A DNA stretch of 63,913 nt from CALRGL01 sp964374035 (GCA_964374035.1 CAYJWY010000001.1:1-63913), one strand, 5' to 3'; shown: positions 50,899 to 59,576, counted from the first letter of the stretch. Translations and numbers: made by a program. The notes: generated by a model from the letters alone, not told the origin.

Positions 50899-51768
50899 AT
50901 GGCGTTGATCCTTAATGGTCGTGCGCTTGGAAAACGCATTCAAGACAATGTAAAAGCTCGGGTCGCAGAGCTTGCTTTAAAGCCAGGCTTGGCTGTGATT
51001 CTTGTTGGAAATGATCCTGCCTCACACACATACGTCAACATCAAAGCGCGCGCCTGTCTAGAAGCCGGCATCCACTTTGAAGAATTTCTGTATGAAGCGA
51101 ATAGTGCTCAGGAGGTTCTTGAAAATAAAATTCAGGAGCTCAATCAACGCGAAGATATCCACGGGATTCTCGTGCAACTTCCCCTTCCCTCACAAAATGC
51201 GGACCATCTCATCGCCGTCATCAATCCAAACAAAGACGTTGACGGATTTCATCCTAAAAATATTCGTGCACTCAAAGAAGGAAAGCCCGCCTTGGTCAGT
51301 GCCGTGGCTCTTGGCATCGTGAGACTCATCGCTGTTGCGATGAAGCAAGGCCTTCAACCAAGAACAGCAACTATCATTTCCAGTGCGCTCTTTGCGGAGC
51401 CCATCATCGAACTTCTTCGTGAACGCTCGATTTCGAGCACGGTTGAAGTCATAGAAAAAAATCAGGAATCGGCAAAAATTTTCAACTCAGACATCATCAT
51501 TATCGCCCTTGGTCACCCAAACTTTTTGACGGGAAACATGATCAAACCAGGATCGATCATCATCGACGTGGGCACAACAAAAATCAACGGCCTCCTGCAT
51601 GGCGACGTTGATCGTGCATCGGTTGAATTTATTGCGGGAGCACTGAGTCCTGTTCCGGGGGGAGTCGGTCCAATGACGGTCGCAATGCTGCTCTTGAACG
51701 TGCTAAAAGCGTTTCAACTCCAACATGTGGGGCGAACATTCCACCAGCAAGAATCGCGGCGAGATTGA
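50899..51768 (+). CDS. folD: Methylene-tetrahydrofolate dehydrogenase/cyclohydrolase
   Basis: Oxidises methylene-tetrahydrofolate to formyl-tetrahydrofolate. The 289-residue protein has ILVGNDPASHTYVNIKARAC with catalytic Lys, GILVQLPLP, PNKDVDGFHPKN and the end PGGVGPMTVAMLLLN. The ATG at 50899 is used; the longer frame would read through the palindrome. In the NADP-binding part the usual GxSxxxG motif is altered (TIISSALFAEPIIELL). Its last 140 bases overlap a convergent membrane gene. Confidence 0.93.
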   Translation: MALILNGRALGKRIQDNVKARVAELALKPGLAVILVGNDPASHTYVNIKARACLEAGIHFEEFLYEANSAQEVLENKIQELNQREDIHGILVQLPLPSQNADHLIAVINPNKDVDGFHPKNIRALKEGKPALVSAVALGIVRLIAVAMKQGLQPRTATIISSALFAEPIIELLRERSISSTVEVIEKNQESAKIFNSDIIIIALGHPNFLTGNMIKPGSIIIDVGTTKINGLLHGDVDRASVEFIAGALSPVPGGVGPMTVAMLLLNVLKAFQLQHVGRTFHQQESRRD

Positions 51769-52105
51769 CCGCGATTCCAAAAAATGTGTAAACACTCAGC
51801 ACATTTCTCCAGGGAATACCAAGTACGGGTTCGGATAATACCGTAACAAATAAAATCATGAGTGCAATCCAGCAAGAACCCGCAAGAAAACGTGAGATCC
51901 AGTCGTTTTGAGCTTTTCGAAAATAAAGATAGGAAATGAAAAACCAATAGATTACGGTAAATAATGCGGATGCGTAGAGTAACACTGCCTGTCCGACGAT
52001 CTGGTAAGCCGACGCAAGTGTTATGCTCACGGGATACCACACAATAAAATAGAGAACGAAAAAAGAAATCCAACGTTTGTTAAGAACACGAGTGAGTCTG
52101 AACAT
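51629..52105 (-). CDS. Small membrane protein of unknown function
   Basis: A 158-residue protein with four membrane segments (about 13-33, 40-63, 72-95, 103-122). No known family. Its C-terminal 46 codons overlap the 3' end of folD on the opposite strand, so that tail may be accidental. It starts 10 bases after the permease gene and may belong to it. Confidence 0.5.
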   Translation of the reverse strand: MFRLTRVLNKRWISFFVLYFIVWYPVSITLASAYQIVGQAVLLYASALFTVIYWFFISYLYFRKAQNDWISRFLAGSCWIALMILFVTVLSEPVLGIPWRNVLSVYTFFGIAVNLAAILAGGMFAPHVGVETLLARSRAALRPSLDRLPPEQDSVLPQ

Positions 52106-52115
52106 ACGGTCGATA

Positions 52116-53288
52116 TTATAAAAATAACGATAACACTTTTATCGATAAACCGGCAACAAAGAGTGCAATGATCGCAAAGGCAAGCGATGTGGGAAAGAGA
52201 ATGCACTTATGTTTTCGACAGATGGAACTTCTACGCATACGCAAATACGTAGCAACAACCAACACGCCCAGTACACCTCCAAAAACAGAGCCGATAAAAC
52301 CAATCAATTGAATGACGTTCGAAAAACCTGCGAGATACAAGAGTGTCGGGACAAACAACACAAGCAGACACGCCCATCGTTCAGGAATACGTACATCAAT
52401 GGTGAAGGTGTCCTTGAGCTGAATGCCGACCATCATAAAAATCGACATCACGGTAAAGAGGCCCAGCGTCAGGGCCACACGTGATCCAACCGTTCCAAGC
52501 ACGTTCATAAGTCCATCAAATGCAGATGGAGTGGTTTGATCACCACTGACCCCGAGCACGACAGTCACAAAGCCGACATACACGACCACCACGATGAGCA
52601 TGGAGGTCATGATGACCTGGCTCAGTTGACGCTCCAACCTAAATCCAAGAATATCACGGATCTCCGGCACGATCATCAACGACGCCATAGCAAATAAAAT
52701 CACTCCATAAGGAACCATCACGTTTTCAGGACGAAACGTGAGCAGGTTGGCAGGATTAATAGAGGAAACGCTGGCAAGCACGATGAAGATAAACAGAAAG
52801 GCAAGCGCAACCATCAACACATGCTCAATCCTTGAAGCAAAGCCGATCCCTCGACAAATGAGCGTGCCAACGACCGCAATCACAATGAGCCCGTAAAGCT
52901 GTTGCGAACCGCCCAACATCGGTGAAAGAAGCATGGAAAGAAAATTGCCCGCCACAAGCATATGCACCAGCATGGCGCCCCACATCGACAAGGCGATGGT
53001 GACAAACGCGATTCGCCCAAATCGGCGACCCAGGTAGATCTCAATGTATCCAATCAGGCGATGACGGCCCTGTGTCTGCATGACAACTTCTGAAAACATC
53101 AATTGCAAAAAAATAAGCAAGACTGCCATGATGAGCAATTGGATCATGCCAATGGCAAATCCGCTTTGAGCAAACGCGTAGGGTAATCCAAATGTTCCAA
53201 CGCCCACCGTGGACGCGATCATCAAACACACGCAACGCCAAAATTTTTGATTTGAATCAGGCACAGTCTTTACACAAGTATACCACAT
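52116..53288 (-). CDS. Amino acid permease (HAAAP/APC superfamily)
   Basis: A 390-residue protein with 11 membrane segments. The first segment has IASTVGVGTFGLPYAFAQSG, the unwound TM1 glycine motif of LeuT-fold amino acid carriers such as TyrP, Mtr and their relatives. It likely imports aromatic or hydroxy amino acids; substrate is inference. Such import fits an organism with limited biosynthesis. It is transcribed divergently from dnaB. Confidence 0.85.
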   Translation of the reverse strand: MWYTCVKTVPDSNQKFWRCVCLMIASTVGVGTFGLPYAFAQSGFAIGMIQLLIMAVLLIFLQLMFSEVVMQTQGRHRLIGYIEIYLGRRFGRIAFVTIALSMWGAMLVHMLVAGNFLSMLLSPMLGGSQQLYGLIVIAVVGTLICRGIGFASRIEHVLMVALAFLFIFIVLASVSSINPANLLTFRPENVMVPYGVILFAMASLMIVPEIRDILGFRLERQLSQVIMTSMLIVVVVYVGFVTVVLGVSGDQTTPSAFDGLMNVLGTVGSRVALTLGLFTVMSIFMMVGIQLKDTFTIDVRIPERWACLLVLFVPTLLYLAGFSNVIQLIGFIGSVFGGVLGVLVVATYLRMRRSSICRKHKCILFPTSLAFAIIALFVAGLSIKVLSLFL

Positions 53289-53296
53289 TTCTTATC

Positions 53297-53324
53297 TTGA
53301 TTTAGAGAGGGGGCGTGTTATTAT
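53297..53324 (+). promoter_or_regulatory. Promoter of dnaB
   Basis: -35 ttgatt (53297-53302) and -10 tattat (53319-53324) with a 16-base spacer. The tandem repeat follows between it and the gene. Confidence 0.5.
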
Positions 53325-53350
53325 TCGTGCGAATCCGTCATCGCACTGAG

Positions 53351-53428
53351 CTTCCACCGTCGCTAAAAGCTTCCACCGTCGCTAAAAGCTTTGGTGGACA
53401 AGATGGTGGAGAAGATGGTGGAGAAGTC
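53351..53428. repeat. Tandem repeats before dnaB
   Basis: The 19-base unit cttccaccgtcgctaaaag occurs twice in direct tandem (53351-53388). It is followed by repeats of atggtggagaag (53403-53428), partly complementary to the first unit. Together they can form a leader hairpin and could also encode an N-terminal MVEKMVEK extension. Confidence 0.7.
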
Positions 53429-53429
53429 T

Positions 53430-54908
53430 ATGGCACAAAACGAACGCATTCCCCCGCAAAACCTTGAGGCCGAGCAAAGCTTGCTTGGTAGTTTACTCAT
53501 TGATGCACAGGCGATTATTAAGGTGGCCGACAGCGTCACGGCGGATGATTTTTATCGCGACGCCAATCGAAAAATTTTTGAGACGATGGTTGAGTTGTTT
53601 GAGCGTCACGATCCAATCGATATTCTTTCGCTTGGAAATCGCCTTGAGGAAAAAGGTCTTGTGCAACAAGTCGGCGGCCGCGCATATCTCGTGGAGTTGT
53701 CAAACGTAGTTGCAACGTCGGCGAACGTGAAACATTACGCCGAGATCGTACAGAAGAAGGCAACCCTACGACGACTCATTAGCTCGGCGTCCGAGATTAG
53801 TCGTCTTGGGTTCGATGAAGAAGAAGACATTGACGCGACCCTCGACGAAGCTGAACGTGCGCTCTTTGGCGTGACGGCGAAATTTAATAAGAACACGTTT
53901 GTTTCGATCGGCAGTGTGTTGTTCGAAGCGTTCGATCGTATCGACGAGCTTCATCACGGTGGAGGAAAACTGCGCGGAACCGCCAGTGGATTTAGCGAAC
54001 TCGACGACTTGCTCGCTGGCTTTCAAAAATCTGACCTTATCATTCTCGCGGCTCGTCCATCCGTAGGAAAAACCTCTCTCGCGCTCGACATCATGCGTAA
54101 CATCGGCGTAAAGGCGAAAATTCCCATCGGATTCTTCTCGCTTGAAATGTCCAAGGAACAACTCGTTGATCGTATGATCTGTGCGCAAGCAAACGTTGAC
54201 TTGTGGAAATTGCGCACGGGACGCTTGAGTGACCGCGCGGAAGACTTTGAAAAAATCGGCGTCGCGCTTGGCGAACTTTCCGAAGCACCCATTTTCATTG
54301 ACGATAGTGCCACGCTCAACATCATGCAACTTCGCACAAAAGCTCGACGTCTCAAAACAGAACACGGCCTGGGCATGATCATCGTCGACTATCTCCAGCT
54401 CATGGAAGGTCGATCAAAAAAAGGCTCGGATAATCGTGTGCAAGAAGTTTCAGAAATTTCTCGCGGACTCAAACAAATCGCGAAAGAACTCGACGTCCCG
54501 GTTCTCGCGCTCGCCCAGCTTTCGCGTGCCGTTGAACAAAACAAACCCGCCATTCCCCGTCTCTCTCACCTACGCGACTCAGGTTCGATCGAGCAAGACG
54601 CGGACGTTGTCATGTTCATTTATCGCAAAGCCGCAGATCGTAACTATCAAGAATCAGATCTCGCGCCTGAGGAACGAAACATCGCGGAAATCCACATTGC
54701 GAAGCATCGTAACGGACCAACGGGAATGATACGCATCTTCTTTGAGGGAAAACGCGCGTCGTTTCGTAACCTCGACACAGGGTACCGACATCGGGAATCC
54801 GCATCGCGAAGTGATGGCATGGCGCCGCTTGCGACCGTTCAACCATTGCCCGTTGCCATGGCCGCGCCACCGATTGATCCAAACCCCGGAATGGTCTCGA
54901 CCATCTAA
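53430..54908 (+). CDS. dnaB: Replicative DNA helicase DnaB
   Basis: Unwinds DNA ahead of the replication fork. The 492-residue protein has the N-terminal domain (RIPPQNLEAEQSLLGSLLID), the linker helix, and the RecA-like domain with Walker A AARPSVGKTSLAL, FFSLEMSKEQLVDRM, Walker B MIIVDYLQLM and HLRDSGSIEQDADVVMFIYR. ATG at 53430 is used, because upstream in-frame codons come from the tandem repeat. Usual length is about 450-470; the extra part is the C-terminal Pro/Ala tail. Confidence 0.97.
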   Translation: MAQNERIPPQNLEAEQSLLGSLLIDAQAIIKVADSVTADDFYRDANRKIFETMVELFERHDPIDILSLGNRLEEKGLVQQVGGRAYLVELSNVVATSANVKHYAEIVQKKATLRRLISSASEISRLGFDEEEDIDATLDEAERALFGVTAKFNKNTFVSIGSVLFEAFDRIDELHHGGGKLRGTASGFSELDDLLAGFQKSDLIILAARPSVGKTSLALDIMRNIGVKAKIPIGFFSLEMSKEQLVDRMICAQANVDLWKLRTGRLSDRAEDFEKIGVALGELSEAPIFIDDSATLNIMQLRTKARRLKTEHGLGMIIVDYLQLMEGRSKKGSDNRVQEVSEISRGLKQIAKELDVPVLALAQLSRAVEQNKPAIPRLSHLRDSGSIEQDADVVMFIYRKAADRNYQESDLAPEERNIAEIHIAKHRNGPTGMIRIFFEGKRASFRNLDTGYRHRESASRSDGMAPLATVQPLPVAMAAPPIDPNPGMVSTI

Positions 54909-54922
54909 CCAGTTGTCGCTCG

Positions 54923-55009
54923 TGTCATCTAGAGTGGAGTGCAGCGTAGTCGAGAGATCCCGAATCTCTTCAAAAATCCGTGATCTCCCCACATTGCTCG
55001 AGATGACAG
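54923..55009. repeat. Dispersed element, family 1
   Basis: Starts tgtcatct and ends with the inverted cgagatgaca, as at 3271-3361, with the inner gtcgagagatc and gatctc blocks. It lies between dnaB and ybaB and could end or stabilise the transcript. Confidence 0.75.
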
Positions 55010-55028
55010 AATAAACATAACCAAATCT

Positions 55029-55328
55029 ATGTTCAACAAATACAAACAATTTAAGAACATGAAGAAGCAAGCAAAGGACTTGCAAAATGAATTGGGCGCT
55101 GTGACTTCCGAAGGTTCGGCCATGTTTGGGAAGATAAAAATTGTCGTCAACGGGAATCGCGACATCGTCAGCGTTATCATCGACGACGCCGCGATGAATG
55201 ATCGGGCAAAATTACAAGACGGAATTAAGGATGCGTTCAAAAACGCAACCGGCACAGCATTTCAAATCAAACTTGCAAAAAAAATGCAGGACATGGGCGG
55301 ACTCGATGCCTTCAAAAATATGATGTAA
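55029..55328 (+). CDS. YbaB/EbfC nucleoid-associated protein
   Basis: A 99-residue small DNA-binding protein of the YbaB family, with an N-terminal helix (MFNKYKQFKNMKKQAKDLQN), the central beta strands (MFGKIKIVVNGNRDIVSV) and the C-terminal helix of the dimer. It lies directly upstream of recR, the usual place. It possibly helps recombination or nucleoid structure; that role is known from relatives, not shown here. Confidence 0.92.
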   Translation: MFNKYKQFKNMKKQAKDLQNELGAVTSEGSAMFGKIKIVVNGNRDIVSVIIDDAAMNDRAKLQDGIKDAFKNATGTAFQIKLAKKMQDMGGLDAFKNMM

Positions 55329-55334
55329 CGCGTT

Positions 55335-55442
55335 GCAAGACAAGATGGATGCTCTCGGAAGGAACGACAGCGACAGTCCCATCGTCGCCAAGGCTATGAT
55401 GGGCAGGCCGGCGGCCCGGAGACAGCGTGCATCTTGTCTCGC
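55335..55442. repeat. Second copy of the mnmA-type repeat, upstream of recR
   Basis: The core 55355-55424 matches the element in mnmA (30241-30310) at 64 of 70 bases. Flanking arms here are a different inverted pair (gcaagacaagatg... and ...catcttgtctcgc). The recR ATG lies seven bases after it. Confidence 0.85.
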
Positions 55443-55448
55443 CTGTGT

Positions 55449-56051
55449 ATGCGAAGATTCCCGCAACCGATTATCAACCTCGTCGCGGCGTTGTCGCGAC
55501 TTCCCGGCGTAGGGCCCAAGACGGCTCTACGCTATGTGTTTTACTTACTCAAACAACCGAAAACCGATCTGGAAGTGATGGCCCGCGCGCTCATCGAGCT
55601 CGGTCAACGTATTCAGGTGTGCGGCCGTTGTTACACGTACAGCGAACGCGAGGTATGTGAGATTTGTCAGGATACGAAACGGGATGTCACGCTTTTATGC
55701 GTTGTCGAGGAGTCGCGCGACATCGCGACAATGGAGGCAACGCAAATGTATCACGGCTTGTATCACGTCCTTGGCGGAACACTCAATCCGATCGAAGGTA
55801 TGACGCCCGACGTGATTCGCATGAAGGAACTTCTCGATCGCGTCGAGGCTGATCCGCAGATTCAAGAAATCCTAATGGCACTCTCACCAACGATTCACGG
55901 AGAGACAACGATGATGTATTTACAAAAACAGCTCGGGAGACACAATCGCCGCGTGTCACGACTTGCTCGTGGACTTCCCGTTGGCGCAACCCTCGAATTC
56001 GCAGACGAGGTGACGCTGGGAGATGCAATCAGAGGAAGACGCGGAGTATAA
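55449..56051 (+). CDS. recR: Recombination protein RecR
   Basis: Helps RecF/RecO load RecA at gaps. The 200-residue protein has the helix-hairpin-helix ALSRLPGVGPKTALRYV, the zinc finger CGRCYTYSEREVCEIC and the Toprim part LLCVVEESRDIATME with GGTLNPIEGMTPD. Full length is normal. The ATG at 55449 is chosen over a TTG at 55434 that lies within the repeat. Confidence 0.96.
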   Translation: MRRFPQPIINLVAALSRLPGVGPKTALRYVFYLLKQPKTDLEVMARALIELGQRIQVCGRCYTYSEREVCEICQDTKRDVTLLCVVEESRDIATMEATQMYHGLYHVLGGTLNPIEGMTPDVIRMKELLDRVEADPQIQEILMALSPTIHGETTMMYLQKQLGRHNRRVSRLARGLPVGATLEFADEVTLGDAIRGRRGV

Positions 56052-56121
56052 CATAACCTCAAAGGTAAATGTCGGCGGAGAGAAATTTCTTTCATCAAAA
56101 AAAGAGAAAACCATAAAACAC

Positions 56122-56134
56122 AAAACGCGCATAT
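56122..56134. repeat. Direct copy of the Cas2-like gene's upstream site
   Basis: aaaacgcgcatat is identical to 56709-56721. It lies eight bases after the stop of the PaaX/Cas2-like gene, so the same 13-base site brackets the gene. Confidence 0.5.
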
Positions 56135-56141
56135 GAGTGTT

Positions 56142-56690
56142 TCATGTCCACCGCCTTGCGCAGTACACATCAACCCACTTCTCGATCCCGAGCAGTTGAA
56201 CAATGGCAACCATGTCCTCGAATACGTGCTTATGCGTTCCCCAAACACTCAGCTGTTGTTGTTTGAACCCTGCTCGCTTCATAAATCTGCGCCATCGATC
56301 ACGGGCGTGCGATGCGGCGTTTGGAAAGTCAAAGATCACCAAACACTGGTGGCCATCTTCAATCTCTTGTTTCGTCGCACAGACACGCTCTTTCAAAAAA
56401 TCAATAAGCAAATGTTGATCGAGCCGTACGACCATCTCGTTACCAACCCTTCTGGCAGAAATCCACTTCTTCTTTTTGAGTACCTCAACAACCCGACGTT
56501 GTTTTCGATCCTCTACAATCTGTCGCCACTGCTCGTCACTATAACGATGATCAAACCCTCGATGTGATCTTCCGCGTGTCAGACAAAAAATCGTCATCTG
56601 ATCAACGAGATCTGCACCGCCAAGCAAGCAGTCGACGACGGACTTTCTAATCGTATCTTTTCGTATCTGTGCATGTTTTGTTGACTTCAT
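56142..56690 (-). CDS. PaaX/Cas2-like protein with winged-helix part
   Basis: A 182-residue protein. The N-terminal half has a winged-helix-like part (RRVVEVLKKKKWISARRVG). The C-terminal half has a Cas2/PaaX-C fold: CLVIFDFPNAASHARDRWRR with the expected Asp, then GFKQQQLSVWGTHKH and WVDVYCARRW. No cas genes or CRISPR array are in the window, so a role as repressor or nuclease is inference. A perfect inverted repeat lies 19 bases before its ATG, and a 13-base copy lies after its stop. Confidence 0.75.
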   Translation of the reverse strand: MKSTKHAQIRKDTIRKSVVDCLLGGADLVDQMTIFCLTRGRSHRGFDHRYSDEQWRQIVEDRKQRRVVEVLKKKKWISARRVGNEMVVRLDQHLLIDFLKERVCATKQEIEDGHQCLVIFDFPNAASHARDRWRRFMKRAGFKQQQLSVWGTHKHVFEDMVAIVQLLGIEKWVDVYCARRWT

Positions 56691-56708
56691 AGCGAAACAG
56701 ATTTACAT

Positions 56709-56730
56709 AAAACGCGCATATACGCGTTTT
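56709..56730 (-). promoter_or_regulatory. Palindromic operator before the Cas2-like gene
   Basis: The inverted repeat aaaacgcg-catata-cgcgtttt (56709-56730) lies 19 bases upstream of the ATG. As PaaX proteins bind palindromes at promoters, it is probably the autoregulatory site, but this is untested. Confidence 0.55.
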
Positions 56731-56781
56731 GGGTTTGGTGTCCTTATGAGCAGTTTACGTGACTGGCATCGGAAAATCAAA

Positions 56782-56805
56782 GGACCCGGCATGTAAGCTG
56801 GGTCC
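56782..56805 (-). terminator. Terminator of the ABC exporter
   Basis: Stem ggacccagc/gccgggtcc on the minus strand (one wobble pair) followed by tttgatttt, five bases after the gene's stop codon. Confidence 0.75.
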
Positions 56806-56809
56806 GTTG

Positions 56810-58588
56810 TTAGTCTACGTATTCACTCGTCTGAATCTCCCAGAGACGTTTGTACGTTCCTCCGCGACGGCGCAGGAGTTCGGTGTGCGTTCCGGTGTCG
56901 GACACAAGGCCGTCTTCGATGACGACGATGCGGTCCATGTTCATGATGGTCGAGAGACGATGCGCGATAGCAATCGACGTCTTACCTTTCATGAGCTCGT
57001 GCAGTGCTTCCTGAATCAACGACTCCGATTCGGAATCGAGCGAGGACGTGGCTTCGTCGAGGACGAGAATCGGCGCATCCTTCAAGATCGCACGCGCGAT
57101 GGCGATACGCTGTCGTTCGCCACCCGAGAGTTTCACGCCGCGCTCGCCGACGTAAGTCTTGTATCCATCTTGAAGTTCCATGATGAAGTCGTGGCAACGC
57201 GCTTTCATTGCGGCCTCGAAGACTTCCTCGTCGGTCGCATCGAGTCGACCGTAACGGATGTTCTCCATGATGGTGCGGTGGAACAAGACGGGTTCTTGCG
57301 GAACCATCGCGATGTTCGCTCGCAAACTTTCCTGCGTGACGCGCGAGATGTCCTGGCCGTCGATCAGAATCTTGCCGCGTTCGATATCGTAGAAGCGAAG
57401 CAGGAGCTTCGTGATCGTCGACTTCCCTGCTCCGGACGGACCGACCAGCGCAATCTTCTCGCCGGGTTCGATCGAGAGATTAAAGCCCCTCAGAATACGT
57501 CGTGTCTTATGGAAGCTGAAGAAGACATTCTGGAATTCGACGTGACCGTCTTCAGGGAGAAGCGTCTTTGCGTTGCGGACGTCGACGACTTCTGGCTCGT
57601 CGTTCATGATCTCGACCATTACGCTTGCGTCTGCAATGGCTTCATAGGAATGACGGATCGAACGACCAAAGTCCCACAGTCGTCCGAACATGCCCACGAG
57701 ATATCCTTGAATGAGCGCGAAGTCACCAATCGTGAGAAGGCCTTGTTGATAGTACTTGATCGCGTAGTAAAAAATCACATACTCAATCAAGAACATGAGG
57801 CCGACCTGAACGGCGTCAATCAACTCTCCGAGGTTCCACGTGAAGCGTTGCATCTTGCGCAAGCGCTCGGTCACATCGCGATACATCGACTTCTCGATTT
57901 CCATGCCGGTGAAAAGTTTCACCGCAATCGCATTCGTCACCGAATCCGCGAGCACACCTGTTGCTTCGGAATCGAGCGCAACGCGCTCGTTGTCGTACGT
58001 TGACTTCCAGATGGAGAACCAAGTATTGAAGGCGAGGAACACGACGATCCAGATGAGAAGAATCACGGCGAGCATGAGATGACGCGTGGAGAGCACGATC
58101 AAGTTTCCCGCGATGATCACGACAAGTGGAAGGAACTTGAACTGTGCTTCGTCGGTGAGTCGCTCGTAGGCGCGCTCGATGCGACCAGCTTTTCGAACGA
58201 GCGAGCCAGCGAAGTTGTCGGCAAAGAACGTGTAGGAATGTTTGTGGAGATGAATGTGAGCGGACTGTGCGATATCCGCCATCACGCGCGACTGTAACCA
58301 GTTGTTCACCTGCGTCATCGCGCGCCAGATCACCCAGCCGATTCCGTGCAGGATCAGCACGCCGGTGACAGCCGCAAGAAGCGCGGCGGCGATTTTTTGC
58401 GGATCATCTTGCTGTCCGTTCGTGAGCGTGTCGAAGAAGCGTTTGTAGAAGACAGGGATGAACACGTCCGTCATGGTCGCAAGCGTAATCATGAACAGCA
58501 CGCTGAAGTACGGCAGTCGGTAAGGCCGCAAATAAGACCAGAGCACGCGCAGGACGGGGCCTGCTTTACTGTTCGATGTTCGTGTCAT
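56810..58588 (-). CDS. ABC exporter (fused membrane and ATPase domains)
   Basis: A 592-residue half-transporter of the exporter type, working as a dimer. Six membrane segments fill residues 20-310; the ATPase follows with Walker A GPSGAGKST, Q-loop MVPQEPVLFHRT, signature LSGGERQRIAIARAIL, Walker B ILVLDEATSSLDSE and the H-loop AIAHRLST. The substrate is unknown; such proteins carry lipids, peptides or drugs. It is a single gene with its own terminator. An inverted-repeat element lies upstream. Confidence 0.93.
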   Translation of the reverse strand: MTRTSNSKAGPVLRVLWSYLRPYRLPYFSVLFMITLATMTDVFIPVFYKRFFDTLTNGQQDDPQKIAAALLAAVTGVLILHGIGWVIWRAMTQVNNWLQSRVMADIAQSAHIHLHKHSYTFFADNFAGSLVRKAGRIERAYERLTDEAQFKFLPLVVIIAGNLIVLSTRHLMLAVILLIWIVVFLAFNTWFSIWKSTYDNERVALDSEATGVLADSVTNAIAVKLFTGMEIEKSMYRDVTERLRKMQRFTWNLGELIDAVQVGLMFLIEYVIFYYAIKYYQQGLLTIGDFALIQGYLVGMFGRLWDFGRSIRHSYEAIADASVMVEIMNDEPEVVDVRNAKTLLPEDGHVEFQNVFFSFHKTRRILRGFNLSIEPGEKIALVGPSGAGKSTITKLLLRFYDIERGKILIDGQDISRVTQESLRANIAMVPQEPVLFHRTIMENIRYGRLDATDEEVFEAAMKARCHDFIMELQDGYKTYVGERGVKLSGGERQRIAIARAILKDAPILVLDEATSSLDSESESLIQEALHELMKGKTSIAIAHRLSTIMNMDRIVVIEDGLVSDTGTHTELLRRRGGTYKRLWEIQTSEYVD

Positions 58589-58608
58589 AAAGTTTACCTC
58601 TTACAGTT

Positions 58609-58690
58609 TGTGTCATCCTGTTTGTGTCATCCTGAACGAAGTGAAGGATCTCTTAAGGGATCCTTCGTCGATACTGCTCAGGATGACACG
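58609..58690. repeat. Dispersed element, family 1
   Basis: A tandem start tgtgtcatcctg...tgtgtcatcctgaacg and the inverted end caggatgacac flank ggatctcttaagggatcc. It lies between the ABC gene and the rplU terminator. Confidence 0.75.
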
Positions 58691-58703
58691 GGGTTTAAAA
58701 CAA

Positions 58704-58729
58704 AGCACCGCATTTAGGCGGTGATTTTT
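58704..58729 (-). terminator. Terminator overlapping the rplU stop
   Basis: Minus strand caccgcc-taaat-gcggtg-ctttgtttt: the stop codon TAA is in the loop region. Stem six to seven pairs. Confidence 0.75.
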
Positions 58730-59034
58730 TCAATCTTCACATTGGTGAATGGCTGTCGATGTCCGACGTTGCGTCGGTATCGTGACTTGGACTTGTACTT
58801 GATCACGTGGACTTTCTCCGCGCGACCATGGTCCATAATCGTAGCTTTCACTTTTGTGCCGCCGACGTGGGGAGTTCCCACGCTGGTAGATACGCCATCC
58901 GTATCGGAAACAAGCAATGCATCAAATTCAAGAGATGCGCCGGGTTCGAGTTCCAACTTTTCCACCTTCAATACCTGTCCTTCTTCGACAAGATACTGTT
59001 TTCCTCCCGTCTTGATGACAGCAATGGTTTTCAT
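58714..59034 (-). CDS. rplU: 50S ribosomal protein L21
   Basis: A large subunit protein that binds 23S rRNA. The 106-residue protein has AVIKTGGKQYLVEEGQVLKVE near the start (first 20 residues shown in part), the central beta barrel, and the end YKSKSRYRRNVGHRQPFT with conserved basic residues. The usual partner rpmA (L27) is not adjacent here, which is unusual for bacteria in general. A terminator overlaps its stop. Confidence 0.97.
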   Translation of the reverse strand: MKTIAVIKTGGKQYLVEEGQVLKVEKLELEPGASLEFDALLVSDTDGVSTSVGTPHVGGTKVKATIMDHGRAEKVHVIKYKSKSRYRRNVGHRQPFTNVKIEKITA

Positions 59035-59111
59035 AGCAATGTGTTCGCGGCTCCTGTATGCCTTGCATCAGTGTGCCAGCGATGAATTAAAATTCAAGCA
59101 ACATCGCAAGA

Positions 59112-59576
59112 TTACTCGTTTGAGACCTTGATGTCAAGCATATCACCCACCTTGATTTTGTGTCTGGAAACAAAACCCGCGCGGACCTCGAGGACCTTAT
59201 TTACCACTGTTTCTGGGGTGTAAATCGTTATTGGAGGTTCTTCGGGTTGCATGTTTTCTTCAAATCCGACCACGGTCTGGTCGTGAATCCACAGGAGATC
59301 GATGGGGATCAGCATGTCCTTCATCCAGTAAGAGGGAATTTCGTCGCCACCATAAAGAAAGAGGAGGCCCTCGTTTTCCTCGAGAGACGGTCGACCTGAT
59401 AAGCCTTGCGTTTGTTCTTCGGCAGTTCGTGCGAGGCCAGCAGAAAGCATTGTGCCGTCTTGAAAGACAATGCGCGCGGTTCCAGTCTCGACGAGTTGTG
59501 AATCTTGTCGCATAAGGAGAAATGCGGACAAACCAAGAATCAAGAGGACGGCGATGAGGCGTATGAGTTTATTCAT
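59112..59576 (-). CDS. DUF192 membrane-anchored protein
   Basis: A 154-residue protein with an N-terminal anchor (about residues 5-21) and a DUF192 domain: AGLARTAEEQTQGLSGRPSL, EGLLFLYGG, YWMKDMLIPIDLLWI and KVLEVRAGFVSRHKI. The family is widespread and its role is not established; some members were linked to metal or envelope stress. It lies between rplU and the WecA-like transferase gene. Confidence 0.9.
   Translation of the reverse strand: MNKLIRLIAVLLILGLSAFLLMRQDSQLVETGTARIVFQDGTMLSAGLARTAEEQTQGLSGRPSLEENEGLLFLYGGDEIPSYWMKDMLIPIDLLWIHDQTVVGFEENMQPEEPPITIYTPETVVNKVLEVRAGFVSRHKIKVGDMLDIKVSNE

Noticed and set aside
56759..58003. Long open frame of 414 codons on the plus strand
   Set aside because: It lies antisense to the well-supported ABC exporter gene and has the Arg/His/Asp-rich composition of a shadow frame, with no family motifs.
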